A DNA stretch of 64,000 bases from Porodaedalea pini (taxonomy: Eukaryota > Basidiomycota > Agaricomycetes > Hymenochaetales > Hymenochaetaceae): positions 62,001-126,000 of the forward strand of contig NBAY01000020.1 of the NCBI GenBank assembly GCA_002794775.1, read 5' to 3'. Of the stretch, positions 1 to 11,352 are shown one piece after another. The notes beneath the pieces are model-generated. The model had not been told where the DNA came from. It worked only from the letters and a program-made list of their open reading frames with translations, and ran no database searches. The position numbers and the translations under genes are program-made. Within the stretch, counting starts at the first letter, position 1. Each line of letters opens with the position of its first letter.

Positions 1-3000
1 TTGGCGCCAACAGGAGGTTTTTCGTGTACCCATGTACCAGCTGCATAGAGCGTATTTAGCTCCTCCTTGATCACCTTCTCCCATTCTCCCCACTCCGGTA
101 GCCTCCTTGCTTCTACAAGTGTTCGTGGCTCTATTCCCTCCTCCTCACTAACTGCGGCTTTGAGTGCATATTCTTGATTGTAGTCTTCAATGAGCAGGTT
201 CACTTTCTCTCTTTCTTCTTCGATCACATTTGTTCTCATGCCACGAGGTACAGGGTCATCTCGACACATATAGGTCGCCACTCCTTTGCCGGCACAGATA
301 CATTGAAGGTAGGCAGAGGGTTTGCGAATATGCTGTGAGCGACGCTCGACTTGGTCCGCAGCAGGTGGTGTCTCAGGTTGCAGATCAGGTGTCTCCGCAG
401 TTGCATTATCTGGTGTATCAATCAGCTCTGGTGCATTTTCTGGAACCTGTGGTGTCAGTTCCAGTGTAGGAATCATCATATCTGGCATTGATGAGTGCAG
501 TTGCAGTGAGTCTATCGACATTTCATCATTTTTCTTGTCTTTTTCAAGATTTTTGATATTGTCGTTGAAATCAGGTCTCTCTTCACCATGGAGGTTAGTT
601 GAAGTAAAGTATATGCTTCGCTCGACCGTCACCATGTGGGTTTGAGGCCAATAAACACGGGAGCCATTCGAGGTAAAGTCGTAGCCAACCCAGCGGCCTT
701 CGTGTGCTCTAGGCGAGAGCTTTGGTTGCAACATATCATGTACCCAGACATGAGATCCCCATTTGCATAGTCCCTTCAAGTTTGGTTTACAGCCATTTAG
801 TGCTTCATAGGGAGTTTTTCCACCAAGTACTTTCGAGGGTGAGCGATTTTTCAGCCAGACGGCATGTTTAATACACTCGGCCCACAGAAACTTTGGGAGG
901 CCGCTAGCATGTAGCATGGAGTGTACGCATTCGAGAAGCATTCGGTTGAGGCATTCGGCAATACCATTGTGCTCTGGAGTGTCGTGTACAGTGAGTTTTT
1001 GTTCGGTTCCTCTGTGTTTGAGGTAGGTGGCGAATTCCTTTCCAGTGTATTCGCCTCCTTGATCCAAGTGGAGTATTTTGACGTTGGTATTGTGTTGTAG
1101 GTTGCACCAACTGTCAAACTCCTTGTATGCGCTCAAAACTTCACTTTTAGCTTTCAGCAGATAAATGGAGGTGAGTCTAGTTGCATCGTCTGTAAATGAC
1201 ACATAGTAATGTTTTCTGTTTATTGAATGGACCAGAGATGGTCCCCAAACATCTGTATGGACTTCCACACTGAATTGTGAGGTGTTTGAACTTTCTCGTA
1301 CACGAGCGATTGACTTGCGGACTGCTCGCCCGTAGATACAAGAATCACAGAAGGTAGACATAGGTTTTGAATCATCCAGTCGTATACCCGTTACCAGGCC
1401 TTTTTTGACAAGCCACCTCACAGTATTGGGAGTTATGTGACCCATTCTAGCATGTAGGTCCTCAATGGAAACTGCCTCTTCTGCTATGTTGATGGATTCG
1501 GCTTCGCTTTCCTTGTTTCTGTTGTAGGTGAAATGATACAGGCCCATCTTGGAGCACAGAATTTTGCTGATCTGGATTCCTTTGCTATTTCAAATGGTAC
1601 ACTTTTGGTCTCCAAAGGTAGTTGTGTAACCGGCCTTATCAAGTGCACCTACAGATATTAGATTATAACCCACTTCTGATGAATAGAGGACGTTTTCAAG
1701 TTTCAAGTGAGTTGTTCCTGTTCCGTTTGGTAACTCCATGATTAATTCTCCAAGACCAGTTGCATGAAAGGCTTTGTTATTCGCAGTGGAGAGGCTTTTC
1801 AGAGATATATTTTTGAAAACCATAAAATCCTGTTTGTAGGAAGTTATATGCTTTGTGCATCCTGAATCGAGGATGGTGTGGTGCATTCCATCTTTCAGAT
1901 CAGGTAAGTCAGATACCTTTGCTATGATTTCGCTATCATCCTCTAACCAATCTTCCATACCATAGGTTTCGGTATGGTTGTGCTCGGTGAATTTTGACAC
2001 GTTATGCATATACCCACTCAAAGCTTTGTCTGTAGCGTCCCACAGCAGGGTATCAACACAGGCCAGTGCCCAGTTGTCATCTGATTCGGAGTCAATGACT
2101 GCGTTCACCAATTCTTCAGTTGCATGAGGTTTCTTCTCATTGCCTTTTGATTCGGGTTTTGGGTTTTCTGGCTCTTTCTTTGGTGAGCGACAGTCTTTTG
2201 CTATATGACTACCCAGCTTTTGGCAGTTATAGCAGTGAATCTTTTTCTTTAGTTTGTTTGGGGTTGCGGCCAGAGCTTCATTGCGCTCTTTTCCTCTGGA
2301 GCGAAAATTGTCCAACTGATTCGATTGGCAAGCACGTTTTTCCCGGTCTGCTTCATCAGAAATAATATGAATTAGGATGTCCGGATCTATACTGCTGAAG
2401 ATACGTAGTTGTTCAGGGGTGAGCTGCACTCCTGTAATGGCTGCCATGTTCTGAGCGGTAACCTCTGATGAGGTGAGTTGGATCGAAGCAAACTTTCCTA
2501 GTTCTGCAGGCAGAGAGGTGATTATTGTTGACCTAAAGTCTTGATCGTCTAGTTCTACACCAGATTGAGCGAGCGACTGGTGTTTCTGATGCAGCTTTCC
2601 CAAGAACTCTCGAACATCCATGCTGCAGGGGCATTTCAACTCCAGAAATTCGGTGCGTAGCGAAGTTTGTGCATACATTGACTTATCTGTGTACTCCCGC
2701 ACTACAGCTGTCCATCGCTGGGCTACCATTGGGTAATGTCAAATATTAACCAATGTAGTATCTGGGCATTTTTGGGTTAGGAGGTACTCAGCCGTGGCCT
2801 CTGTATCATCCCATTCTTCCTGATGGCGTAAGAGATCCGGATTGTTTGCTGCCGCTTCAATTGCGTTCCTTGTGGCAGTTGCCGCTGCTTCTATGGCTGC
2901 TGGGTCATTCGGATCTGTTGGAGGAATTGAAGCGACATATGGGGTTTCCGGACGCTTTGAGGTGCCCATAAAGTGTGCCTATTTCTTCTTTGATTTCATA

Positions 3001-3098
3001 GCAACTTCAAAACAATAAAGAAAGATGATCCAGTTTTCTCCACCAGCTTCCAGCCTTGGAATTGTTGCCAGCAAAGTATCATATGTGGAATTCGACAT
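1..3098 (-). pseudogene. Copia gag-pol polyprotein, one frame with three premature stops
   Basis: The frame begins with an ATG at 3098 and keeps one phase to base 1. It is interrupted by TAG at 2979-2981, TGA at 2739-2741 and TGA at 1590-1592. In order it contains a gag domain of the UBN2/DUF4219 type, a CCHC zinc knuckle (CYNCQKLGSHIAKDC, about 2230-2190), an aspartic protease motif (LDSGCTKHI, about 1880-1850), a GAG-pre-integrase zinc region (about 1470-1320), an integrase core with HTDVWGP, HLDQGGEY and HNGIAECLNR supplying the DDE triad (about 1265-930), and the first residues of the RVT_2 reverse transcriptase at the edge. No frameshift was found across about 3.1 kb, so the damage is point mutation. 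The two TGA codons fit CGA-to-TGA and the TAG fits TGG-to-TAG in the expected protein alignment. The element is inferred to be non-autonomous as it stands. Confidence 0.88.
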
Positions 3099-3155
3099 CA
3101 CAAAGGTAGTAGCTTGAATAACAAAGGTAAAGCGGAGTCACGCAGTGTTGAACTC

Positions 3156-3170
3156 AAGGCTCATAACCTT
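3156..3170 (-). other. Copia primer-binding site (internal initiator tRNA-Met)
   Basis: On the plus strand this reads AAGGCTCATAACCTT. Its core GGCTCATAACC is the anticodon-loop sequence of eukaryotic initiator tRNA-Met, so the minus-strand element RNA can pair with an internal fragment of that tRNA. Drosophila copia is known to prime this way. It lies directly beside the inferred end of the 5' LTR (TG at 3170-3171) and about 60 bp before the gag ATG, the expected place. Confidence 0.6.
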
Positions 3171-3395
3171 GTAGAATTTGGTGAGACGAGCGTGCAATGA
3201 ATACCTAACACAAAGTAAGTATACTCAGTCGTTTGTGCAATTGCGAACGTCTGTAATATTCACCTAACACAAAGTAAGTATACTACAGGTGAACAGCATG
3301 TAAGTATTGTACATTATAGCAAAAGTAAAGTAAAAAATAACTCACCTCAGTCGTTTGCATGACTGCGAATGTCTGAGGTGATAATACAATATAAT
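3170..3395 (-). repeat. Probable Copia 5' LTR (outer boundary uncertain)
   Basis: The stretch beyond the primer-binding site begins with TG and contains two imperfect copies of a segment with CACCTAACACAAAGTAAGTA (around 3200-3225 and 3260-3285). It also holds a short inverted repeat around 3345-3380 (CCTCAG...CTGAGG). Low-complexity TATAATACAA sequence follows near 3380-3395. Without the second LTR copy the right end cannot be fixed. Confidence 0.4.
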
Positions 3396-3703
3396 ACAAC
3401 TATTTATATGTTTTTAGGACTCTCAGTGAGCCGCTGCTTGTTTCGGGTAGTGAGTATCAAATGAAATAAGTGAGACATATCTTAACCAATAGTTCGTATG
3501 TCCGTAGCATCGTCCGTCAGAAATTTCGTGTATTGTGGTGGTTCCATTTGTTCTGTGTGGAGCGGACATTGATCTTCCGTGTCTCGCAAGCACAGGATCA
3601 GCGTCTCAGTTCGGGTAACTGAGAATTTGAGGCACCAAGTCTCGGAATGGAGAGTCGCCTCACATTAGCCGAATCAGGGTTCCACCGGTTTGCTATTCCA
3701 ACA
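3396..3703. other. Intergenic, nothing recognised
   Basis: No reading frame with recognisable protein similarity and no clear repeat. It may include the rest of the Copia LTR or older flanking DNA. Confidence 0.5.
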
Positions 3704-4443
3704 AGTACCTGCTCATTAAGTACTCAAAAAAAAAGGCACAGTTCTCAGGAGCAGAAATACGTAAGATATGGAGCAATAAATTGACTGTGTAGGTGGGTGG
3801 AGATCAGACAAGTGCAGCCAGTCTGTTCTCTCATATATTTCCACTGAGATTCAAAAATTATGGCTCCCCTACATCTACCTATAAAATTCTTTCCTGTGTC
3901 TGTAAATTAAGTATATGACTATACCAACATCTCCTGCAAGTTTGAAGCCAATCCATTCAGTATTCATGGTCCAGCAGCAAGATTTGTGTTCTACTCTTCA
4001 AGACCTGTTGTGAGAAAAGGAGGGTGGAAAGAGCTTGAAGTGGAACACAAATCTTGCTGCTGCACCATGAATACTGCATGGATTGGCTTCAAACTTGCAG
4101 GACCTGTTGGTATAGTCATATACTTAATTTACAGACACAGGAAAGAATTTTATAGGTAGATGTAGGGGAGCCATAATTTTTGAATCTCAGTGGAAATATA
4201 TGAGAGAACAGACTGGCTACACTTGTCTGATCTCCACCCACCTACACAGTCAATTTATTGCTCCATATTTTACATATTTCTTCTCCTGAGAACTGTGCCT
4301 TTTTTTTTTGAGTACTTAATGAGCAGGTACTGTGCAGAATTTACAGAGAAAATAGGCATTCATTCTAATTTTTCGACATTTTGGCTCAGCCGCGGCTCAT
4401 TTCACGTGACATGCACGTGTCGTAGGACTTATGAAAATGGCTG
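3704..4443. mobile_element. Foldback element copy 1 (palindromic, TA-flanked on the right)
   Basis: Two arms of about 300 bp (3704-4002 and 4037-4333) are near-perfect inverted copies around a loop of roughly 35 bp. The right arm continues another 110 bp to the terminus GGCTG at 4439-4443, followed by TA. The left arm lacks this outer part, so the copy is truncated on the left. The same element occurs complete at 28219-29067, with its loop in the opposite orientation. There is no transposase frame. A non-autonomous DNA transposon that uses a TA target is inferred. Confidence 0.8.
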
Positions 4444-4576
4444 TAACCCAAAGTAGCATTGATCGGCCTCTTTCAGTTCTGAAAATAACTAAACATGATT
4501 ACCCATAATATTAGCATTCAAAAGTCAGGAATAATGGCCCTGGTCGTATGTAGTTTACGGGAAGTAGATATTACTA

Positions 4577-5652
4577 CTGCCCTTTGCAGAAGTATTGTCA
4601 CACGTGATTTCACTGATTTTCGTGCTATGAGAGCCTCAGAACACAAACATTTTCATATCTCAACCAAAAGTTGACATTTTTGCATCATCTAAGTTGCTAA
4701 ATTCATTTTTTAATCTCATCTTTCATATTTCAACAAGAGTGATAAGAAATAGTCAAAATTTGAGTCCAAAACAGTGAAAATGCTGTTTTTGAACCCATTT
4801 CCCTTGTTCATTTTTTCCTGCACTCATATTTCACTGTACAGTGCTCCAGACCAGCCCAGAATTCCAGTATTAGTCTATTATGAATTTACAGACTAATTTT
4901 GAGATGTATTGTGAGGTAGATGTGCTGAACTGGTGCATGTCTAAAACACACAAATCCCCTCTGTTTCTGCAAGCCCCCCAGCCCCCAGGAAAACTTCTTC
5001 TCAACTGAATTCATGCATGTAAATTCATTCAAAGTGTATTGGAACAGATTTGAGCAGCATCCATGGATACAGGCTTGCTTCATGAATCAGGGATATGTTC
5101 ACAAGAATAGTGCATACAGTCAGAATCTGGTACTCAATTCAGCTCACTGGTTGATGCTAGAGCCCTGGATGCAGCTCAAATCTGTTCCAATACACTTTGA
5201 ATGAATTTACATGCATGAATTCAGTTGAGAAGAAGTTTTCCTGGGGGCTGGGGGGCTTGCAGAAACAGAGGGGATTTGTGTGTTTTAGACATGCACCAGT
5301 TCAGCACATCTACCTCACAATACATCTCAAAATTAGTCTGTAAATTCATAATAGACTAATACTGGAATTCTGGGCTGGTCTGGAGCACTGTATAGTGAAA
5401 TATGAGTGCAGGAAAAAATGAACAAGGGAAATGGGTTCAAAAACAGCATTTTCACTGTTTTGGACTCAAATTTTGACTATTTCTTATCACTCTTGTTGAA
5501 ATATGAAAGATGAGATTAAAAAATGAATTTAGCAACTTAGATGATGCAAAAATGTCAACTTTTGGTTGAGATATGAAAATGTTTGTGTTTTGAGGCTCTC
5601 ATAGCACGAAAATCAGTGAAATCACGTGTGACAATACTTCTGCAAAGGGCAG
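4577..5652. mobile_element. Large palindromic foldback element, ~1.08 kb
   Basis: Arms of about 490 bp (4577-5066 and 5164-5652) match as inverted copies with only a few visible mismatches, around a spacer of about 100 bp that begins CATGGATACAGGC. The element ends in CTGCCCTTTGCAG on one side and its inverse on the other, and TA stands directly outside both ends (4575-4576 and 5653-5654). Short reading frames inside are chance products. The interior is unrelated to foldback copies 1 and 2, but the termini resemble theirs. Confidence 0.82.
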
Positions 5653-5810
5653 TAATGCAAAAAGTTCAAATTGTATGGTATGCGAATGTCCATCAGTCAG
5701 ACTGTGGAAGATACTGGTGGGGACAAAACAAAAGTATAAGATTCCAGTTCCATAACCTTGCTTCTCAACCAAAGAAACAACTATAATGATTCAATAAATC
5801 AAAAATAGGT

Positions 5811-7545
5811 TCAAGAGCCTCTGGATGGCCCGCCCCTCTCCCGATACACTGGAGGAACTTTGAGTAGATCCTCCACATCTTCATGCTGGAACACTGTGAG
5901 AGGTCTTCCTCTTTCATGCGCAGCCTGATCAGCCAAGTGTTGTTTAGTAGACCTTGTGATTGGCGTTTGAGAAGTGACGATGCGCAGTGGTCCATTCGAT
6001 GGATCTTCCGCTACTGAGCCGTGTGGGACCAATGGCACCTGTCCCTCGTCTGATGATATCCAATTTTGTGAAAGAGGTCGAGTGTTTGTGTAGACTGCAG
6101 CAAACGGGTCTGGATTGCCATTGAATATGCTCCCTAATTGAGAAGGTGCAGCTGCACGAGCCACAAGATGTGAAGTGTGAGATGGTGGGTGAGGGTTGCA
6201 AAGCAGCAGGACATTGGAGTAATCAATAGTATATGCAGAGTTTCTGACAGGTGTGATAGACTACCAGTGCCTCATCTGAGGCATAGAGCCTGAGCCAGCT
6301 GGAGCAATGAACGGAGTGATATCATCATTGAATGGAAAGATCCTACAATTTGTAGCAGAAATATGTCATCTCATTATGAGGAAACATGCTACTAAAGTAG
6401 CTGAAAGCAGGATAATGATACTACCAGCGATCAGACCACCTATGGCGGCGACACTAAGATGCCGAGAGGATGCACTGCTACATGCAGTGGATGTGCTGGT
6501 CATATCTGCCAATTGTGTCGCATTCACAGACTGACTTCCAAATGATTGCTTTCCAGGACATGAGGTATCCATTGACCCTACTGAAGAGATGAAGTTTGTT
6601 CCATATGCCCATTGACCCATTCTACAATGCATTCAAGAAATGAATATTTGTGGAGTAGAATTTTATAAAAAAAACTTAAGAGTCTGACGCAGCAACTATG
6701 TGCAATATTAATGGCTCCATAAGTTACATCCATATACAAACACCACGGCAAACTCACTAAAGAACAAATCTCCTGGTGCCACTTTGTCTACATATGTGAA
6801 TATGTCGTCTTCCTTGCCAATAGTGAAGTTGGAAGGTGAGCAATTGTTGGTCGTAGAAATGACAGAAATTGTGTAAGGTTTGTTCCTGCCAGAAATTGAC
6901 GCATTGACTGAATCATAGGTAGCCACTTGCGGAAGGTCAGCAATGACTTTCATTGGTGATCTGGGTTTCGCCAGGTGGCAACTATTGATCATGCCCCCTG
7001 CATAAGCAGAATGCAGCCAGCATGAAAGAGAGCACTGCACATCTCTATGAAGAATCCCACACCTTGCACAATGCCACTCAAGATCCCTCCACTATTCTCG
7101 ATCGAGTCGACAACATTGAGAAAGACCTGAGCACCTATGATTGGTAGTGAAAAAAAAGAGCTGGAGTTAAAACTGCCAGAAAAGAGTGTGTTCTTCGGAA
7201 AGCTACATTGAGGGTGACAAACTGTCCATGTCAACTCCTGCCAGTTTGTACCAAGGTAGTCCATAGTTGCAATACCCCCAAGCTTGTATGAAATCATGTA
7301 AAAAGGACTGACGCCGTTGAAAGAGGAGGTCACTGAGAACAGAGCCAGCTTGATTGGAATAGAATCACATTCTTCAAGTTCAGTCTTAATGAAATAGGCT
7401 TTAGTGTTTGTGCAATGAAGGGAAAAGGGTAGCAGAGGAGCGACAACTCACAGTGATACTCCATGAAAATGTTTGATGCTGCGCCTGCACAGAGCAAACC
7501 AGATATGAAAGGACAGGAAACACCAATAAGACATCACGAAAATGT
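5811..7545 (-). pseudogene. Secreted/single-pass membrane protein gene with in-frame TGA
   Basis: The gene reads right to left in about five or six exons. A hydrophobic signal-like segment (LLVFPVLSYLVCSVQA, near 7530-7480) leads into a small extracellular domain (FSWSIT at about 7465, ECDSIPIKLALFS near 7370-7330). More ectodomain exons follow, including IIGAQVFLNVVDSIENSGG (about 7145-7090) and one around 6980-6740. A Ser/Thr-rich stalk then precedes a transmembrane helix (AAIGGLIAGSIIILLSATL, about 6450-6390) and a cytosolic tail ending at 5811. This layout matches a large agaricomycete family of unknown function. Just after the helix, at 6366-6368, an in-frame TGA interrupts a frame that otherwise runs on into the basic, DITPF-containing juxtamembrane region. 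No GT donor is available there to splice it out. No convincing start ATG precedes the signal segment. A pseudogene is likely, but a truncated anchor protein cannot be excluded. Confidence 0.6.
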
Positions 7546-7559
7546 CTAAAATCTTGCAC

Positions 7560-8035
7560 AGGCTTACATAGCCATAGAAGATAGTAAATTTTGTAAATTT
7601 TGTATATTATGTACAAGAGAATCTAGTGCACTCTCAAAATGATCAGAAATGTACAAGTTGCCGCAAGATCGCCACAAGTCTGATGCATATTGCCAAGTTA
7701 GGTCATACTGATCGTCACTTACAAGAATGGCTGGCCCTGAAGAAATATAGAAGAGAATACGGCGCAGCTTCAAAATGACATGGGACAATCTTACTTGTGG
7801 TTCTTGTCGTGTCTGGTAGAGTTCTTATATAAGGCCTGCAAGTTGTTATACAAGACTGAAAGTCTACTGGTTCATTATCACACCATTTAAATAATATAAC
7901 AATAATGTATTTCTATTGCATCATTTATTGTACAATTGAATTGTTCAAAATCGTAGCCACGTCAAAATTATAGATAAAAGCAAAAGAAGAATAAAGAATC
8001 CAGGTTTGACGGTGTCCACAGGTGAAGTGAGGTGC
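7560..8035. other. Intergenic, AT-rich, nothing recognised
   Basis: This stretch between two minus-strand genes shows no coding similarity. It should hold the promoter of the membrane protein gene and the 3' end of the next gene. Confidence 0.5.
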
Positions 8036-8038
8036 AGG

Positions 8039-9950
8039 TTATAACTGCGACGAGTCGAGCAGGTCCTCGAACTGGAAGTGCATTGCGTACATGTCCATTC
8101 GCTCACCATCCGGCCCCATCCCATCCATCCCACCACCCATCGAGCCCATGGGACTCATCGACCCCATTGAGCCGAAGGCCGTCCACAGCGGCAGCCCCAT
8201 GTCCAGTCCGATGTCGATTTCACAGAATACATTCTGACTCTGCATCTCCTGGTTCTGACCATGCGAGGAATTTGTGGCAGATTCGTCGCCGTCGCACAGT
8301 GTCTGCATCACCCACGCTGGCAAGCCGTAGTCGACCCACTCGCCAGCAACTGGCGGATCTGGTGACTCAGGCAGCCCGTGCGGCAATGCGCGCTGACCCA
8401 GCACTTGAAGCTGTCCACCTGGCGATTGGCCAGTTGGCGAAGAGAATTGACCAGGGAGGAAGAGACGTGAGGACGAGGAGGAAGGAGGTGTTGGTGCAGA
8501 AAGCGGGTCACCTGAGGAGGTTGAAGGCTCACTAGGAATGCTGAGCTGCGTGAGCGTGTGAGGGCGAGGCTTAACAGCGACGGGCACCTGCTCCTCATAT
8601 ACCTGAAACATGCTACGACGAAGGGCAGAAAAACACACCTGCAAGTCGCTGCCAGCAGTCGAGAAATCGGGGACCTGCCCTGGCATACCGTAGCTCATGG
8701 ACTGCGGATGCAAGTTCGGGAACTGGAAACCGCTCATTCCACCAAATTCCCCCTCTCTTTCCTGGCTGTGGCCATTCATCTGCAACCGCTGCTCGTCTTC
8801 GTTGCCCTCGTGCATTGCAGGCAAGCCAACCGCCGAGCTTTTGTTCAAACCAGGCGCCGTCTCAAGCAGCCTCGGGATCTTGATTGTAGGAGGTGCAGGC
8901 AGGTAGAGGTCGGCTGTCATCGTCGGTGGCCAGTGCACCTGGTGCGCTCATCGAACGGCTTTGAGCGGCGATTCTGCGGGAGGACAAAGCTAAGTGGTCC
9001 GGGAACCAAGCTTTGGGCTGTCTGAGTCGGGATCTGCGCAGAAAGCGAGTGTCCGTGTCCATGCCCATGTCCACCGTGGTGCGAGTGCGAGTAGGAATAC
9101 GTGTTGAGCAGGCCGGATTCGAGAGAGAAGCTCGCAAGAGTGTTGCCCGTGTCGATCGTAAGGCTCACTCCTGATCTAGAACCAGATGCGTAAGAGAACA
9201 AGGGCATCGAGAGGCTCAGTGTGAGCGAGAGTGTCTGACCTTGACCCTGGCCCTGCGATCCTCCAATTTGCTCATGTTGAAGTCTGCGAGATCCACCATC
9301 TCGGCTTCGTGCACGCTACCGCACCCACCATTCACAGAGCCATACGGACCATAGAGAGACCCGTCGGCGGAGAGCGAGTCGAGCTCGCTGAAATCTTCCG
9401 AACTGATGGTCGATGCAGATGAGGGGGCACTTGTGGTGCTGGTGGTGCTGGTAGTGGAGCACAAGGAACTGTTGCGGGCACGTGCGCTGGAACCACACAC
9501 ACAGCTGCTCGACTTGGTATGGTCACCATGCTCCTTCCCATCCTTCTCCTTCTTCACCTTCCCGCCCGCCGTCGACTCTGCCTTGCCCTTCTTCTCCTTG
9601 ACAGTGCGTGTGGGCTGATAGACGTACCAAGCGAGACTGTCCCAGTACTTGTGGACTAGAGGCCAGTTAGACGAACTGTCTGTATACAGGGGCTACTCAC
9701 CAATTTGAGTGGCATGAGCTTATCTGACCTCTGTTTCCATCTACATTTTGACTAACATGCTCATTATATCCCAAAGACTGTGTGGACTTACTTTTGATGT
9801 GCTTGACAGATTTGCGACCGAGGGAGAGGCAGGTGATGCTGGTGGGAGAAAGCAAAGTGCAGCGACGTGTCGAGCACGTCTCGACGCGTTTTCTAAGTGG
9901 TGAATCTTGTCTGATGCTCGTGTCCACCATCAGCATCCCAACCCTCAAGA
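8039..9950 (-). CDS. Unrecognised low-complexity, possibly nuclear protein
   Basis: I do not recognise this gene. The apparent first exon starts near 9950 and ends at a GTAAGT donor near 9795. A tiny exon (LMPLKL) and an exon starting HKYWDSLAWYVYQPTRTV follow (about 9655). That exon continues through a Lys-rich stretch and a Ser/Thr-rich acidic region to about 9240. Further exons are rich in His-Gly (HGGHGHGHGHS), Pro/Ser and Met-Gly, and the last frame (8938-8039) ends in HFQFEDLLDSSQL. The aromatic WDSLAWYVYQ segment beside a basic region and an acidic C-terminus would suit a transcription regulator, but that is only inference. Frame continuity between 9215 and 8900 is unclear, so exon limits or gene integrity are uncertain. 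Confidence 0.4.
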
Positions 9951-10458
9951 ATCCACTTATTTAATCAATCAGCTGCATCTGTGTACTCCATCTCTCCTGT
10001 TAGTACTGCCTCTACCTTCTTCCAATCCCTGCACCCACTCTCGGCGTTGCAGCAAGTGGCGCCTCAACCGTTGAAACAACCTCAAATCCCAAAGACGCAC
10101 CCAGCAAAAGCAAACTATGTGGCTTCCTTGGTCGGCAAGTCAAGCATTCTAATTGTCGGCAACCTTCTGAGGTGCGCACACAAAGTCAATAGATAAATTG
10201 GTTTTGTCCTGTTTCCCTAACTGACGTGCTCAACTCCAGATCAAGCTGTGAAAAGCCTGACCGATATTTGGCACCCTGAGAACATCCCAGTCATCTTTTG
10301 AACTCAAACAGATATCACGACGGTGATGAAACAGCCGCCGTCTCTCAACGCCAACCACTAAAACATCAATTGGTTCAACTTCCTCGCCCTATTCACCCAT
10401 CACGCTTTCCTCGCCTCTTCCCCCTGCCCCATCCGACCTACCACACGCTTCAACATCA

Positions 10459-11352
10459 ATGTCAGTCATTTTCCCATCTGCCTTTCTCGCCGAGAATTTC
10501 GGCAGCAATGCCACAACTGTCGTGTCCAAGAAGGATCTCGTTCCGATCGAAACATTTGTACAGTTCCTCCACCGTTCACGCACAACATGCAGCGTCCCAC
10601 AGTCGGCGCTCTGCTACATCAAGGCGGTGTGAGGGAAGGTGCCAGAGCTCGTAGAGCAAGAGAGGCTCGGCACGGGAGTGAGAGGCGAGCCAGAGTTGGA
10701 TAAGAGGATCGTGAAGGAAGACGAGGCGTCTGCCTCGTCAAAGGCGAATACATCTTTGGACACATCCAACCTTTGCGGCCTTCCGATGGAATTGATGTCA
10801 AAGGACCCTTTCGACGCATTGTGTGTGCCGACAGTCCTCCAGATGGGCGCTTTGCTTCCATTAACTCAGTAGATGCAGACTCAAAGGCAGTCTAACGACA
10901 AGCGTCACAAGATTCCGGCAAAACAGCTCACGCCGCTGTCACCTCTTCCCTTGCTGCTCCTCTGCCTGCAGCACATCTTCCTCACCGCGCTCATTCTAGC
11001 ATCAAAAATCTTACAGGATCGATGCTATTCAAATCGTGCATGGGTAAAGCTCTCTGGTCTCCCACTGTGGGAGGTTGGACACTGCTCACGTGCATTCGGC
11101 GATGTGTTTGGGTGGCATCTCTCGGTTGGCAAGAGCTCAACGTTGCTGCAGGAAGAGAACTCGCACAGTATGCAACACACGAAAAGTGATGGTACAATTG
11201 CATTTGGATCGTCTCCAGTTTCTGCAATGCGCAACACGATGCACTTTCCGAGTCCACCTTGTCAGATGCAGGCACAAGTTCGGAATTTGGCCGTGCGCAG
11301 ACAAAGGCAGGCATGGCAAATAGAGTACTCAGACGTGGTCCATGCTGGATAG
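10459..11352 (+). pseudogene. PCL/PHO80-type cyclin, two premature stops
   Basis: A single frame from the ATG at 10459 to 11352 encodes a fungal cyclin related to PHO80/PCL partners of cyclin-dependent kinases. The N-terminus has SVIFPSAFLAE, then DLVPIETFVQFLHRSR and CSVPQSALCYIKAV with KVPELV (cyclin-box first half). The second half has LTALILASKILQDRCYSNRA, WVKLSGLP and then SVGKSS. The frame is broken by TGA at 10630-10632, inside the conserved AV-x-GKVPELV helix where other cyclins have Arg, and by TAG at 10870-10872. Both can arise by one C-to-T change (CGA to TGA, CAG to TAG). Because the first stop falls inside a conserved helix, an intron is an unlikely explanation. I judge it a recently inactivated gene. 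It is divergent to the unrecognised gene ending at 9950, sharing about 500 bp of upstream DNA. Confidence 0.65.

Larger units (their letters stand above)
1..3395 (-). mobile_element. Ty1/Copia LTR retrotransposon, 5' part, truncated by window edge
   Basis: A minus-strand Copia element enters from the left edge. Reading leftward from about 3395 there is an LTR-like stretch, a primer-binding site at 3156-3170 matching the internal (anticodon-loop) part of initiator tRNA-Met, then a gag-pol frame beginning at 3098 and still open at base 1, where reverse transcriptase is just starting. The order gag, protease, integrase, reverse transcriptase is diagnostic of Copia rather than Gypsy. The 3' half and 3' LTR lie outside the window, so target duplications and LTR age cannot be judged. 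The outer limit of the LTR near 3395 is a guess. Confidence 0.85.

Noticed and set aside
851..1117. Minus-strand open frames of 68 and 88 codons
   Set aside because: They are off-frame shadows of the Copia integrase, which is open in the third frame.
4886..5204. Short open frames on both strands within the palindrome
   Set aside because: They mirror each other because of the inverted repeat, and show no transposase motif.
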